Shown: positions 22,401-31,788 of the stretch, piece after piece | Position numbering within the stretch: position 1 is the first letter of the stretch | Layout of the letters: each line of letters starts with the position of its first letter | Position numbers and translations under genes: made by a program | The notes under the pieces: model-generated | What the model saw: only the letters and a program-made list of their open reading frames with translations | Databases searched by the model: none | Told to the model about the DNA's origin: nothing | Origin: Priapulus caudatus | Lineage: Eukaryota > Priapulida > Priapulimorpha > Priapulimorphida > Priapulidae | Assembly: GCF_000485595.1 (NCBI RefSeq) | Contig: NW_014577077.1 | Coordinates: 628,401-662,815 of the forward strand | Length of the DNA stretch: 34,415 bases | Direction of reading: 5' to 3'

Positions 22401-25400
22401 TAACCTTGAGCCTAAAAATCCTGAATAAAATACTTACTTCCTATGTATCAATAGGCTTAATACCTCGTGCAGTCTACAAAATTTGATCCTACATCAAACT
22501 AGTCTGGGCCAGACCCAGGCCAGGCGCGCGCTAAATCGCAGCATAGACACAAAATGCTAAATCGGGTTAAGTTAGCACGAGTTGACTGCGCATGCTCAGT
22601 ATAGCTTGTTACGTCACTCAGCAGACAGCTACTGTATTTTTATGTGACCGAGACAAGCCTATGTGCATGCGTATATTGAAATATAGCCCTTGCCTGGTCC
22701 CGGATTGCATACACACACAGTTTAGCGCTAACTTAGTACGGACTAACTTAGCACGCTTTGAAGCGGGCCTGGCCCACCACCATTTGCGGGGCTAACTTAG
22801 TCTGGACTAAAGGCATATTAGCCTGAGATTGCGTGTAAACACTGCAAATATTTAGTGCACGCCTGGCCCGTACTAGTTTGATGTAGGATCAAATTTGCAG
22901 TCTGTACCGGGTATAAACCTATTCATAATACTAAAATTAACTGCAGTATAAAATAATTATTTAACAAGACTAGTAACCACTTAGGATCACTCAATGCATT
23001 TAGAAAATGTTATTTACTTGTTCACAAATTATTCCTATGATATTATACGTGAGCATATATGCAGTATTGTAGCAGTGCTGAGTTAGGCATGCACTAACTG
23101 CTATATAGCTCTAACAAATATAACTGTATAACACCGGGAATACATGATATAGAATGGAATATGACTCACTCAAAACATTCAACATCTGCATGCCTTAGTT
23201 TACCTAAGATTTATTATTATTAAGATTATATATGCGAAACGCAATAAAAATTACATCAAAAGTAGCAGGACTCGCTCTAGGTTTTTAACACGTCTGGTCC
23301 AACATGCCTTCAAAGCTGAAGCTAATTTGCAACATCCCATAACTCCTCCAACAAGCTTTAACTGCCTAATTGACATCCCTTGATTTCCAGCAGTGATCAC
23401 TTTTGACAATCTCAAGTCCCAATGAGCCAGTAGTCAGACCGCTACTAATCTGTAAATATCACTAGTTGAGGCACGAAAGAAATTATGAATCATGTCAACG
23501 GAGTATTTAAACTCCACCTGTTTCACTTCACTGCATGTGAAAACTCACTTAAACATTGGATGAAACACTAAAACAATGTTTGGCGTTCAATGCTATATCT
23601 TCATTACAGTTATTGATACAAAGTAAAGCAAGTTGGAAGTAGAATGCTACTTTTGTTGTAATTTTTTTTTCATGAGTTTCACGCTATAAATTATATGTAA
23701 ACTAAGGCAAGCAGATGTTGAATTTTCATGTTTGAGGTGAATCATACTCCTCTCTATATATAGTACCCCGAAAAACAGATTACATCGCAGTATTCGTCGC
23801 CATAGTTAAAAGCATCTCAGTTAATCACATGTCAGGAAGCTGTTTCTGCTATCGGCTGAAGAAATCTGTTTTAGGTTAGATAGAAACATCATAATTCATG
23901 CATTGCAACATAAAAAAGCATGCAGGACAATATTGTCATGCTAATCTCATTACATTGCATAGCACTGACCTGCTTTCTTATTTGGTTTGAGAAATCCTGT
24001 CAATAAAAGGTGAAAGAATTGTGACATACACAAAAGGCTCACGTAAGAAAAACACATAAAAATAAAGATTCAATGTTTCTATAGCTGCATCTATACGAGA
24101 AAATATATCCCAGGTTGGTTATCTACACGCTATGGAAACCCATGTTTTTAAATTGTGGGTTTTTAAGTCACACTTTTATTGACAATACGTTTTGGATTTG
24201 GGACAGAACAGGGATTATTTAAAGAGGACCAATACTCTCATTGTCATATGTCATAATATTGTCATATATTATTCAGGGTCCATACAGATAAGTCAAGACA
24301 AAAGTCAAGGAGTTTTCCAGGACATTTCAAGAACAATTTCTATTTTTTAAGTACTAAAATTCAGTGTTTTTAGACTTAGCACAGCTTGAAAAGATACATT
24401 ACATGGAATAGAGGACATGAAAACTTCTGATTCAGAAGAAAACAGAGATTAACTCTGAAAGGTATTCGTTATGATGAGGTTAAGGAGATTAAAAACATGC
24501 ACATCTCATAAACTTATACATATTTACATTATACACAATTACATATTTATTGCTTTATATTTCTTATTTTATAAATTCCAGTAGTTTTGAGTACTTTTCC
24601 AGGGCAATAACAACTTTTCCAGGACAATTCCAGTATAAAACACAATATTTTAAAATTCAAGGAGTTTACAAGGAGTCGTATCAAATTCCAGGACATTTCC
24701 ATGCCTGTGCGGACCCTGTTGTTTATTGCCTACAATAGGATATATACCTACATTTTTCTGTTATCACACATTTGCCTTCATTATTAAACAGAAATTTTGT
24801 GTCTTACCACGACACCTTATGACTGCTCTGCCTCCTGGCAAAGTTGCATTTTTAATTGGTTTGTTTCAGACCGGGTAATAATTACAAACGTACCATTTAA
24901 CCTAACGACCTTTCGCTTAAAATAAATACACACATATTCTAACTGAAACTAATAGTGTGCTATGAGATATTTAATTGAGATCCTTTTCTTCATAAACTAA
25001 TAAAATATAAATTCCCTTGGTCTGTAGTCTGCAGCTGAAGTTAAGTAGTGCAAAATTGTTAGTGGATTCACATGTAGTGGCACCACCAAGATTATAAGCA
25101 AATGATTATCAAGTTTTAAAATAATTAAAAAAAATATTATTAACAAATTGGTGTTTTTCAACGCAGCGTATAATCACAAACTTCGAACGACACAGGTTTT
25201 TCTAAGGTGGTTTTTTAAACCATGTTTTTCAAAGAATAATGTAAACCTGCCTTAAGCGTATTCAAATGTATTTGTATGCCTTTCTAGAATGATAATATTA
25301 TTCTGTGTATATATACATAGAATACATATAGTTCAATTATTAATGGCACTACCTGTTCTTTTTATACAAGAAATAAATAACAGCAAACACGACATCTACC

Positions 25401-28400
25401 ATTCAGGATTAGGATTTTTCTTTCTTGTTTCATGATTTCTTTCACTAGTCAATTAGGCTAACTAACTGATAGGACCACCAGTTGCCCTCCAGATTTACTA
25501 GCCAAAATTGTTTTAAATAATGGGAATCTGAATATCGTAAACAATGTGCATTTGCGATGGCATTCACTGTATTATCCAGATCCAGATATAATATAGTAGT
25601 CCCTGTTGTCAGTACAGGTCAAGAACCACGAAAGTGTCCTGATTGAGTGGCAGTCCCAATTAAGCTGAGAACATTACAATGTGCATAATCGGTCGGGTGA
25701 CATCTATCGTGACCCTGACATGCAATATTGCCTCAAATCGTTCAAATAAGGTCAGATTCAGGTTACTCAACCCCGGAAACCGATAAAATGAGGTGCTGTT
25801 TGTATATATTGACAAAAAAACGCTTTTTTGACCCCAAAATGACCTTTAGGGTGACCTTGAGGGGTGACCTTGACCTCAAATCACTGAACTAAGATTAGAA
25901 TCAGATTCCCAGACCTTGAAAACCCCTAAAAAGTGGTATTATTTATGATTATAGCTCTTTTGGATGTTTAACTAGATTGCCCCCCAACCCGGGTGGCGAC
26001 CATATTGGAATTTGCCAATATGGCGGCCCCGGGGGGGCGCCCATTCCGGCGCCCGCCAAAAATCGAAAAAGTATGGTATGGGCAACATCTGGGCCAAATT
26101 TGGTGCTTTTAGAAGAATGAACCAAATGGCCCCTTTTTAGCCCCAAGACCCGGACTGTTTTTCAAAGACAAATGTCATTTAAAATTTTCGATGTCGATTT
26201 CAAGCCTTGTTATTGCTTTTTAATGCATACATAAAGTTCACCAAAAAATCAATGTTAAACATACGTAAATGAAAAAAATAAGTTACAATACGGTGCAATA
26301 AATACTCATGAAGCACACAGAAACCCCTAACATTGTATCACGTGAAAACGTGTGTGAAACATTGTGAGTACTTTGTGAAGAAAACCACATTAAAGACGTG
26401 AAGAAATCCATGGTGTGTCTATGAAGAAACATTCACAACCTCTGGTGCATAAAGCCAGCACTAACTGCCCTAATCAGGACATTGTACACATGAATGAATA
26501 TATTATATATAATATATATATACGACTGGTAAATTAGTACCTGATCTACGTCTGGTGTGCTGACTCGCTGCCATTAGCAGGTCACCACTGCCACCAAAAG
26601 AGGAGTTGCGTGTCAGCTGGCCAGCTTTTTGCGGCTCAGGATACAGGATGACAGCAGATGAAGTGCAGAGTCCTTCCAATGCACCTTAAATCAAAAGCAA
26701 ATGAATTACTTGGGATAAATATGATTACTAATTGCAGTGTACTGTGCTACCACGTTCTTAGGTCTTAAAAATACAGAGACACTGAGGCAGCCAAAACATC
26801 TTGCAAACAGCCCCAAGGTCACTCTTAAACAGACTTAAAGATATAAAATTATATTGTCATAAAATAGCTGCTAACCTACTAACTCTACCAGTATTACAAC
26901 CACAACCTTGACAACAACTACTTAGCTGAAAATCATAGAATTTCTCAATGCATTTAAAATGCATTTTTCCTTATCACTATGTTGTTGACAATTTAAATTA
27001 TTTAATCCTCATCACGCCAGCCAACATTTGATGGTTTATGTGCACAAACTTTATCAGGTAATCTTTATATGAAATATAGCATATGTTGAAGAGAGTTGGT
27101 TACTATCAAAGTATAATGATTGTCTGCTTGCCTGCTGGATCACATCACCTCCCAGAACTTTTATGATAGCTTATTGAATGACAAACTATGGATGCCTACC
27201 TCCTAGCCACAGCCAGTCATTCACAGACTTTAAATTCTCAATCGCTGCATTGTAATGAGAAATGGCTTCTCCGGGTAACCCTGCCATCAAGTTCAAGTCA
27301 CCCATCTGCTTCCTTAGTCTTCCCTGGCACCGCTTCTTAAAAGCTCTGAAAACCATTAGGTAAATCATTATCATGCTTAATAAAGAACATGAATTAAATA
27401 TTAACTTTATGGCATGGCTGCTCAGAAAAACAATGAGAGTTCAACACTAATACCAAATACTATCTTGAGTATAATTTCAAACACAAGAAATGTTTACACT
27501 TGGTAAAATGATCATATATATCTACTATACTCCTACGCCAACTTTACGTCTTGAAAACGAGCTCTTATTTAACTTTGCCAAACGAATTGGCAGCTGCACA
27601 TTAAAACATGGCTTTAAGTGTATGTTCTGTGACCAAACACAATGCATGATGCATGTATACTTATTTATGTTATTAAACTGGTTATTCTTGCCTTCCTTCA
27701 TGATCAATTGTCACTCCTTCCGATTTCTCAAATGGTGCCATCAGCAGTGGCAGTTTGTCTGACTTTTCGTAAGTCCGATCCAAGACTTTAGACTCCAAGA
27801 CCCAAAAGAGTGAGCATGCAAATTCCTTCAGGTGTTCCTCCAACTGTCCACAGTGTTCAGAACTAGGGTAGACTATCACGCCACTCCAGGAATCTTGCCG
27901 AGCTTCATTAACCATGCCACGTTTCTCATCCTGTATGCTATCATTCTTGGTGTCAAGTTGATCAAGGCAGGTACCAACAACATCAGACGATGGTGATAGC
28001 AACTCCTCTACGCCATTCTTGTCAACTCCCACACCCGAATCCTTGTCGTCAACTGAGTCTGTTTCCTCAGCCGATACTCCAAACAGGAGACATCGAGAGT
28101 CAAAGAGTGTCTGTGAGTAATATCGCTTCATCTCTTTATAATCTTTGGTCAAGGCCTCCACATCAGAATTTGACGTACACTTTCCAAGGCACACAAGACC
28201 CATAGCCTTTCGGTGTGCTTGGAAATCACCCCATTCATTGCTATCGGTAGTGTATGATTTCCTATAACGCAGCCACATACTGCGCTGTTGGCCCGGAATA
28301 CGTACATGTTGGAGTCTTGAAATGCGTTCAAAAAGTCGGTGATATGACTTCGACTTTATCTGGGTGCCAATTAGTTTTACAACCACCAGTAGACACTGGT

Positions 28401-28437
28401 GGTCTTCGGCACTCTGGGAATAGTCCGGGACGCTCAT
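14297..28437 (-). CDS. TRAPPC9: TRAPPC9 (NIBP/Trs120), N-terminal half, eight exons
   Basis: TRAPPC9 is a large scaffold subunit of the TRAPP II tethering complex, which acts in Golgi and endosomal vesicle traffic and in Rab activation. The vertebrate protein is also linked to NF-kB signalling. Exons, in transcription order: 27692-28437, 27200-27345, 26541-26684, 19058-19179, 18840-18908, 17963-18034, 15506-15634, 14297-14460. They join in frame to 530 codons plus two bases. Diagnostic stretches known from animal TRAPPC9: MSVPDY at the start, NEWGDFQ (67-73), KKRCQGR after junction 1, [62 protein letters not shown]. Vertebrate proteins are about 1,150 residues, so roughly the C-terminal half is missing from this stretch. 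The start is chosen because it matches the conserved N-terminus. Identity is secure; the gene's end is not located. Confidence 0.95.
14719..15474. mobile_element. Tc1/mariner-like MITE, TACAGTAAAACTCG ends
   Basis: The left end TACAGTAAAACTCGCATAAG is repeated perfectly in inverse at 15455-15474. Both ends include TA, the target site of Tc1/mariner elements. The interior is non-coding and repeats GTCGTCA-type words. It lies between TRAPPC9 exons 7 and 8 and is interrupted by a second element at 15171-15403. Confidence 0.85.
15171..15403. mobile_element. Short transposon nested in another
   Basis: The ends ATAGGTGTCGTTACCGTTTC and the inverse of ATAGGTGTGGTTACCGTTTC match over 20 bp with one mismatch. 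GGTAGGTAGGTAGG lies near the left end. It sits inside the 14719-15474 element, so it is the younger insertion. Confidence 0.8.
15506..15634 (-). CDS. TRAPPC9: TRAPPC9 exon 7 (residues 434-476)
   Basis: A 129-bp phase-0 exon. Begins [15 protein letters not shown] and includes [15 protein letters not shown], nearly identical to the vertebrate segment. The acceptor is ATTTTTCAG and the donor is ACAG|GTATGA. Confidence 0.95.
15799..16527. mobile_element. Inverted-repeat element, TTAACYCGAGTTAA family, copy C
   Basis: The terminal repeats begin AGCCTCGTCTACACGACGAA and extend through CCTTAAC. Right inverse end at 16501-16527. ATA flanks both ends, a possible 3-bp target duplication. Two thirds of the element is a GT/GC microsatellite instead of the unique centre seen in copies A and B. 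Confidence 0.85.
15911..16410. repeat. Long CGTG/TGCG tract with CACGTACACGTG units
   Basis: About 500 bp of almost strictly alternating purine and pyrimidine, with CGTACACGTGCGTGC recurring at irregular 55-70 bp spacing. Long frames on both strands encode only Cys-Val-Arg or His-Thr-Arg runs and are not genes. Confidence 0.95.
16532..16626. repeat. 53-bp tandem duplication
   Basis: ATACAGTACACAAATTC at 16532 recurs as ATACAGTACATAAATTC at 16585, both followed by AGGATTTTCAT. Two copies directly beside the end of the element at 16527. Confidence 0.75.
16627..17962 (-). other. TRAPPC9 intron sequence, no other feature seen
   Basis: AT-rich intronic DNA with a short TA run near 16736. Open frames here have no recognisable domain or splice context. 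Confidence 0.5.
17963..18034 (-). CDS. TRAPPC9: TRAPPC9 exon 6 (residues 410-433)
   Basis: A 72-bp phase-0 exon: [20 protein letters not shown] then DDEK. The acceptor is CTTGTTACAG and the donor is GAAG|GTAAGT. Confidence 0.93.
18141..18665. mobile_element. MITE with CAGGGGCGTAGCCAG ends and 5-bp duplication
   Basis: CAGGGGCGTAGCCAG at 18141-18155 is inverted perfectly at 18651-18665. GTAGT flanks both sides (18136-18140, 18666-18670). Ends of this kind are widespread in animal genomes. The interior is non-coding. It is inserted between TRAPPC9 exons 5 and 6. Confidence 0.88.
18840..18908 (-). CDS. TRAPPC9: TRAPPC9 exon 5 (residues 387-409)
   Basis: A 69-bp phase-0 exon encoding [19 protein letters not shown] and IIQQ. 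The acceptor is TTACAACAG and the donor is ACAG|GTATGT. Residues match the conserved AGVIELEACIKA-type helix of TRAPPC9. Confidence 0.93.
19058..19179 (-). CDS. TRAPPC9: TRAPPC9 exon 4 (residues 346-386)
   Basis: The acceptor is GTCTTGTAG and the donor is CAAG|GTAACC. Encodes [20 protein letters not shown] and ends YSK. A further donor 20 bp on (ATG|GTAAGC) would add residues unlike the family, so the first is preferred. It follows a 7.4-kb intron. Confidence 0.93.
19510..21607 (+). pseudogene. Degenerate BEL/Pao LTR retrotransposon, gag-pol remnant
   Basis: Order along the plus strand: gag-like segment (about 19510-19878), CCHC zinc knuckle of form C-x2-C-x4-H-x4-C near 19938, aspartic protease DSGAN near 20261, reverse transcriptase with [10 protein letters not shown] near 20469 and YMDD near 20698, a [10 protein letters not shown] RNase H-type block near 21235, and [11 protein letters not shown] near 21460. 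Stops and frame changes separate the parts. The segment between protease and reverse transcriptase is deleted near 20396. Integrase and both LTRs were not found. It lies antisense in the large TRAPPC9 intron. Not functional. Confidence 0.9.
21608..22467 (-). other. TRAPPC9 intron sequence
   Basis: AT-rich; no LTR matching the left side of the retroelement and no exon recognised. Confidence 0.5.
22468..22903. mobile_element. Inverted-repeat element with 8-bp duplication TGCAGTCT
   Basis: TGCAGTCT occurs at 22468-22475 and 22896-22903. Just inside, AAATTTGATCCTACATCAAA with CTAGT is present in inverted copies for about 25 bp. The centre repeats GCTAACTTAGTMYGGACTAA-type words. The ends are not CAG, so class is undecided. 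Confidence 0.82.
22904..23159 (-). other. TRAPPC9 intron sequence
   Basis: AT-rich, no feature that I can support. Confidence 0.5.
23160..23746. mobile_element. Short inverted-repeat element
   Basis: TATGACTCACTCAAAACATT and TCAACATCTGCATGCCTTAG with TTTAC at the left match the inverse at 23693-23746 with a few differences, giving arms of about 48 bp. Non-coding interior. Confidence 0.7.
24274..24718. mobile_element. hAT-like MITE, CAGGGTCC ends
   Basis: Begins CAGGGTCCATACAG and ends with the inverse of CAGGGTCCGCACAG. The inside is rich in TTTTCCAGGACA-type words in direct and inverted copies. CAGGG ends suggest hAT; no clean 8-bp duplication is visible. Confidence 0.72.
24719..25633 (-). 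other. TRAPPC9 intron sequence
   Basis: AT-rich DNA with no supportable exon, repeat or regulatory site. Confidence 0.5.
25634..26483. mobile_element. Decayed inverted-repeat element with GC-rich palindrome
   Basis: TGTCCTGATT...GGCAGT at the left has an inverse at 26463-26483. Inside are GACCTTGA repeats (about 25848-25876) and a palindromic word CCATATTGG...CCAATATGG (25999-26024) before a G/C block. Non-coding. The terminal match is short, so the boundaries are approximate. Confidence 0.55.
26541..26684 (-). CDS. TRAPPC9: TRAPPC9 exon 3 (residues 298-345)
   Basis: The acceptor is GATTTAAG and the donor is TCAG|GTACTA. Begins [11 protein letters not shown] and ends in a Ser/Arg-rich variable segment, where TRAPPC9 proteins also vary. 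Phase in 1, phase out 1. Confidence 0.92.
26685..27199 (-). other. TRAPPC9 intron 2
   Basis: GT-AG intron without recognisable insertions. Confidence 0.75.
27200..27345 (-). CDS. TRAPPC9: TRAPPC9 exon 2 (residues 249-297)
   Basis: The acceptor is GGTTTTCAG and the donor is GGAG|GTAGGC. Encodes [17 protein letters not shown] and the stretch to [10 protein letters not shown], matching the TPR-like region of TRAPPC9. Phase in 2, phase out 1. Confidence 0.95.
27346..27691 (-). other. TRAPPC9 intron 1, GC-AG type
   Basis: On the minus strand it starts GCAAGAATAA and ends TTTTCAG. GC is the only donor that keeps the conserved Arg and KKRCQGR in frame. Confidence 0.85.
27692..28437 (-). CDS. TRAPPC9: TRAPPC9 exon 1 (residues 1-248)
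   Basis: Starts at ATG for [14 protein letters not shown], the conserved TRAPPC9 N-terminus. It includes NEWGDFQ (67-73) and [10 protein letters not shown] (111-120), then an acidic, Ser-rich insertion (about 121-185) where vertebrate proteins have only a short loop, then VLESKVLDR and PLLMAPFEK. It ends two bases into an Arg codon at a GC donor (AAG|GCAAGA). Confidence 0.95.
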
Positions 28438-29079
28438 ACTATAATAAATACTTTAAAACTTTCCGGTACTGGATGCTGAAATGATAAAAACTTCCCATCA
28501 GTTATCAGTTATTTGTATGCGACTATAAACTGGTCAATGATACAATGGACGAAATCAGATCACGTCAGTCGTATTTGCAAAAATATATATAAAGAGAGGA
28601 TTTCACACCACAGTTAAAAATACCTGGTATTTAATGACACTGTCCAGATATCGTAATATAACGTGATTGGGCCGATTACTAGTGCTCCACAAAACGCATG
28701 ATTTACATAAATTCGTAGTGCTGATGAGATGCTGTCAAGTAATAGCAGTTTCAAACCAGTGGTGGGTGTTGTTTATTGACATTTATTTGTGAATTTGAAA
28801 TTTCAAAACTATGGAAAACTAAAGCAGCGCCAACGTTATTATGGAAAACTATCATAATTTTAAAATGTCATAACTTTTGCATGACACTTTACTTCAAAAG
28901 TTATGACATTTCTGATTTCATACTTGTGATGTCATAATTACTTCTAATGATTTTGACAACGGGCACGCGCTTGCCGTGTTTTGTGTATTTATCCTTGGTA
29001 GTTATCCAGTCAATCAATCAAAATATTTCTGACGTTGCCAGACGGTGGCCACAAAAATATGAAAGTGTCAATGACACTG
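28438..29079 (-). other. TRAPPC9 5' flank
   Basis: Presumed 5' untranslated region and promoter side of TRAPPC9. No TATA box or GC-rich island stands out. A perfect 17-bp hairpin lies at 28863-28911. Confidence 0.5.
28863..28911. repeat. 17-bp perfect hairpin
   Basis: AAATGTCATAACTTTTG at 28863-28879 and its exact inverse at 28895-28911, with a 15-base loop. About 430 bp upstream of the TRAPPC9 start codon. Confidence 0.85.
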
Positions 29080-29832
29080 TAGCTCACCACAAAAAAGGAC
29101 ACAAATGAGTGAGTAAGAAGAAGTCAATTTTAATTGAGCAACCATCGACGTACATTATAGAAACGATTGCCATCTGTATATCGCAATAATAATTTATGAA
29201 CTAAAATTAATCACAATTTGTGACCGTAGATGGCGCTATACCCGCTTTGTAGCAATGGCGTTTGAAATAAATAGGTTATGCTGCCTTCCGACATGTTTTG
29301 TAAAATTTTACTCTAATATAGATGTTTTATCGGCAGGGTGGAGAGGAAATACCAATTTTGCATTAAAGATATTGTCAATGAAATCTTGAAAAACAAACCA
29401 GACGAGTGTGACACCACAGACTGTTTGTGTCTATATAATATGCTATATAATTGCCAAACTCGACCTAATTTGCATGAATTTTTTTTAAATATCAAAACCC
29501 TAACCCTAACCCTTATTCATTCACATACCAAAAATGAGCAAAATCCGTTGAACCTGAACTGACTAATGGCAATTCCCATTTTTGCCAAAAAATTGCCGTG
29601 GCTCGAAAGTACATCGACTAGCGTGCTCCAAAATAGGACGTTTAATATGGGAGCATAGCAGTAACAACTATACCCAATTTCAAACATGTGGGTCAAACGG
29701 TTCCTGAGTTATCGTTGACCGTAGCGAAATGTTGACGGACGGACGGACGGACGTACGACGGACGGACAGACGGACGTACGACGGACGACGACCCATGGCA
29801 ATAGCTCAGCTTGACAATGTCAAGGTGAGCTA
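29080..29832. mobile_element. MITE with TAGCTCACC ends and CGGA repeats
   Basis: TAGCTCACC at 29080 and GGTGAGCTA ending at 29832 form short inverted ends including TA. A CGGA microsatellite lies at about 29732-29790. The body resembles interspersed repeats common in marine invertebrates. It also holds three CCCTAA units (about 29496-29513) and an open frame 29338-29562 of unknown origin. Confidence 0.7.
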
Positions 29833-30053
29833 AAAATACGGGAGTAACGGGACGTATATTCAATAGTTGGCAGCATCCTATCCGAGTTGCTGGCAATGGC
29901 ACAACATATAATTTATTATAGGTTATAGCATTTATAATATCACAGTGTGCCACCCTGTGGCAGCAGGCTCATGGTTGTAAGTTGGACCCATCCAACCTCT
30001 TTTACTGTGTATACTTAACAGTTAACAGAGCTTGTTTGTAATCACATCTCAGG

Positions 30054-30578
30054 CAGGGTTCGACACTAACCCACGTCCGACCGACCTAGTCAGGTAAATG
30101 CTTGGTCCGGTCGCATACAACCAGAGTCCTAGTAGCCCGACTGGTCGTGTTAGAATTGGTCATATATATTGCACTAAAAGGTCACATCTGGCTAGACTGG
30201 TTCGCGGCCGCACTGTTTGTCGCAGAGCGTGTACATTGTCTAGCAGAGCGTGTGGCCGGATACCAGTCTACCCTTCGGCAAAAACAATAACGTGGCTTGC
30301 TGCCAGCCGCAGTACTTAGACGATCGATAAACCGTGCGCTCGTGTATGCCCGTGGTAGAATACAAATGCTGCACGTGAACTCGGCCCACGCGCGATTTCA
30401 ACCGCGGGAAACAGCATATATCTATGAATTCATATGATGACACACTCTTAATATCTAATTAAAGTTTTTCATAACAATGGTCTGGGTCTGGGCTAGTGAA
30501 AGTTAGGTCAGGGCTAGTGGTTTTCCTCAGTTACTAGCCCGATGGTCTAGTGAAATAAAAAGTTAATGTTGAATCCTG
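30054..30578. mobile_element. hAT-like MITE, CAGGGTTCGACACTAAC ends
   Basis: The ends CAGGGTTCGACACTAAC and the inverse of CAGGATTCAACATTAAC match at 14 of 17 positions. CTCAGG flanks both ends. Non-coding. The next element begins two bases beyond. Confidence 0.78.
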
Positions 30579-30580
30579 CT

Positions 30581-30937
30581 CAGGGTGCGAAATTAACACG
30601 AGTCCGGAGCCGAATACTCCCTGATTTACTGTCGGACTCCCTGATTTTACATATGCAGGAGTCCATGTAACTCCCTGAAAATTCTGCTATATACTAACTA
30701 GTTCGTTCCAGAGCAGGGCCTCGCAGAATTACAGTGTTTTTTCAGCAAATGTCCAAAGAAAATTTGGCAGACGTGCAACCACATGAATCTTCAAAATAAA
30801 CACATGTGTTATTGTTAATATCTGTAGTTTTGAACTTCAGATTGCGGACTCCCTCATTTTGCTGCGGACTCCCTCCCTTTTTTTGAGGGTAGGGAGACTG
30901 TTGGACTCCCTTGTTCAAAAGTTAATTTCTACCCCTG
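30581..30937. mobile_element. hAT-like MITE, CAGGGTGCGAAATTAAC ends
   Basis: The ends CAGGGTGCGAAATTAAC and the inverse of CAGGGGTAGAAATTAAC match at 14 of 17 positions. GGACTCCCT recurs inside. It abuts the preceding element. Confidence 0.75.
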
Positions 30938-30987
30938 ACATCTAGTGTTACGTTGCCGCACACCTATCTAATAGTAATAGTATCAGT

Positions 30988-31788
30988 CACAGGCACTTTG
31001 AACGTTTCAATAATAAAATGATAGTTACATATAAACACGAAATTTATTTACTACCAGTCTTAGTGTTTCTCTATTTTCTTTCGCCTATTATTCCTGATAA
31101 TTTCCTGTACATGTCATTTCAATGCTCCTCTGCAACACGCAAGTACACCGAATGCACGCTGCTGTGTACAAACAATAAAATTATAGAATAGGTGGGAAAG
31201 TGTGAGTGCAAAATTTGCACGACGCTCTCGCTTCACTTCACACGATCACGGCACAAATGCACACGTCTTGAAATAGAGCTCGGAAGCATGGACGCTCGAA
31301 CAAAGAATGCAATGTGGTGCCTTTACTCATGTACTTGCTCCCATTTACATTTTGGTAGAGTGGGGGTTTTCTGCAGGAATTCACCAGGTATCGCTGGTTA
31401 AAGTAGGCAGTACCAGTTGGCAAAGTTATAATTTGAACAAGTGAACATTTAGCTACACATAGATACCAAAATGGGGACCAAATGACAAATTGTGTAATTG
31501 TGCCGTGATTGTGTGAAACAAAGCTAGCGTCATGCAAATTTCGCGGGAACGCTTTTCCACCCGTTTTATAAATATAATTTTGTTGTTTGTGCACAGAGGC
31601 ATGCGTGCAGTGTACTTGTGTGCTGCAGAGGAGCATTTGAACAGCATTTTCAAGAAATGTTCAATAATACTAATACTAATAGGCAAAACAGTAGAGAAAC
31701 AGTTTAAGACTTTGTCTTTGGTAGTAAATACATTTCGTGTTTATTTATTTACCATCATTTTAACATTGAAATGATCCAAGTGCCTGTG
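30988..31788. mobile_element. Second long inverted repeat, arms about 270-300 bp
   Basis: The left arm 30988-31260 and right arm 31491-31788 align in inverse along their length. Shared words are CACAGGCACTT, AACACGAAAT, TATTTACTACCA, AATGCTCCTCTGCA, ACAAACAA and ATCACGGCACAA. Divergence is clearly greater than in the 1-6133 element. The spacer is about 230 bp. No coding capacity recognised. Confidence 0.75.

Noticed and set aside
29496-29513. Telomere repeat / chromosome end
   Set aside because: Only three CCCTAA units inside a transposon-like repeat; not a telomere.
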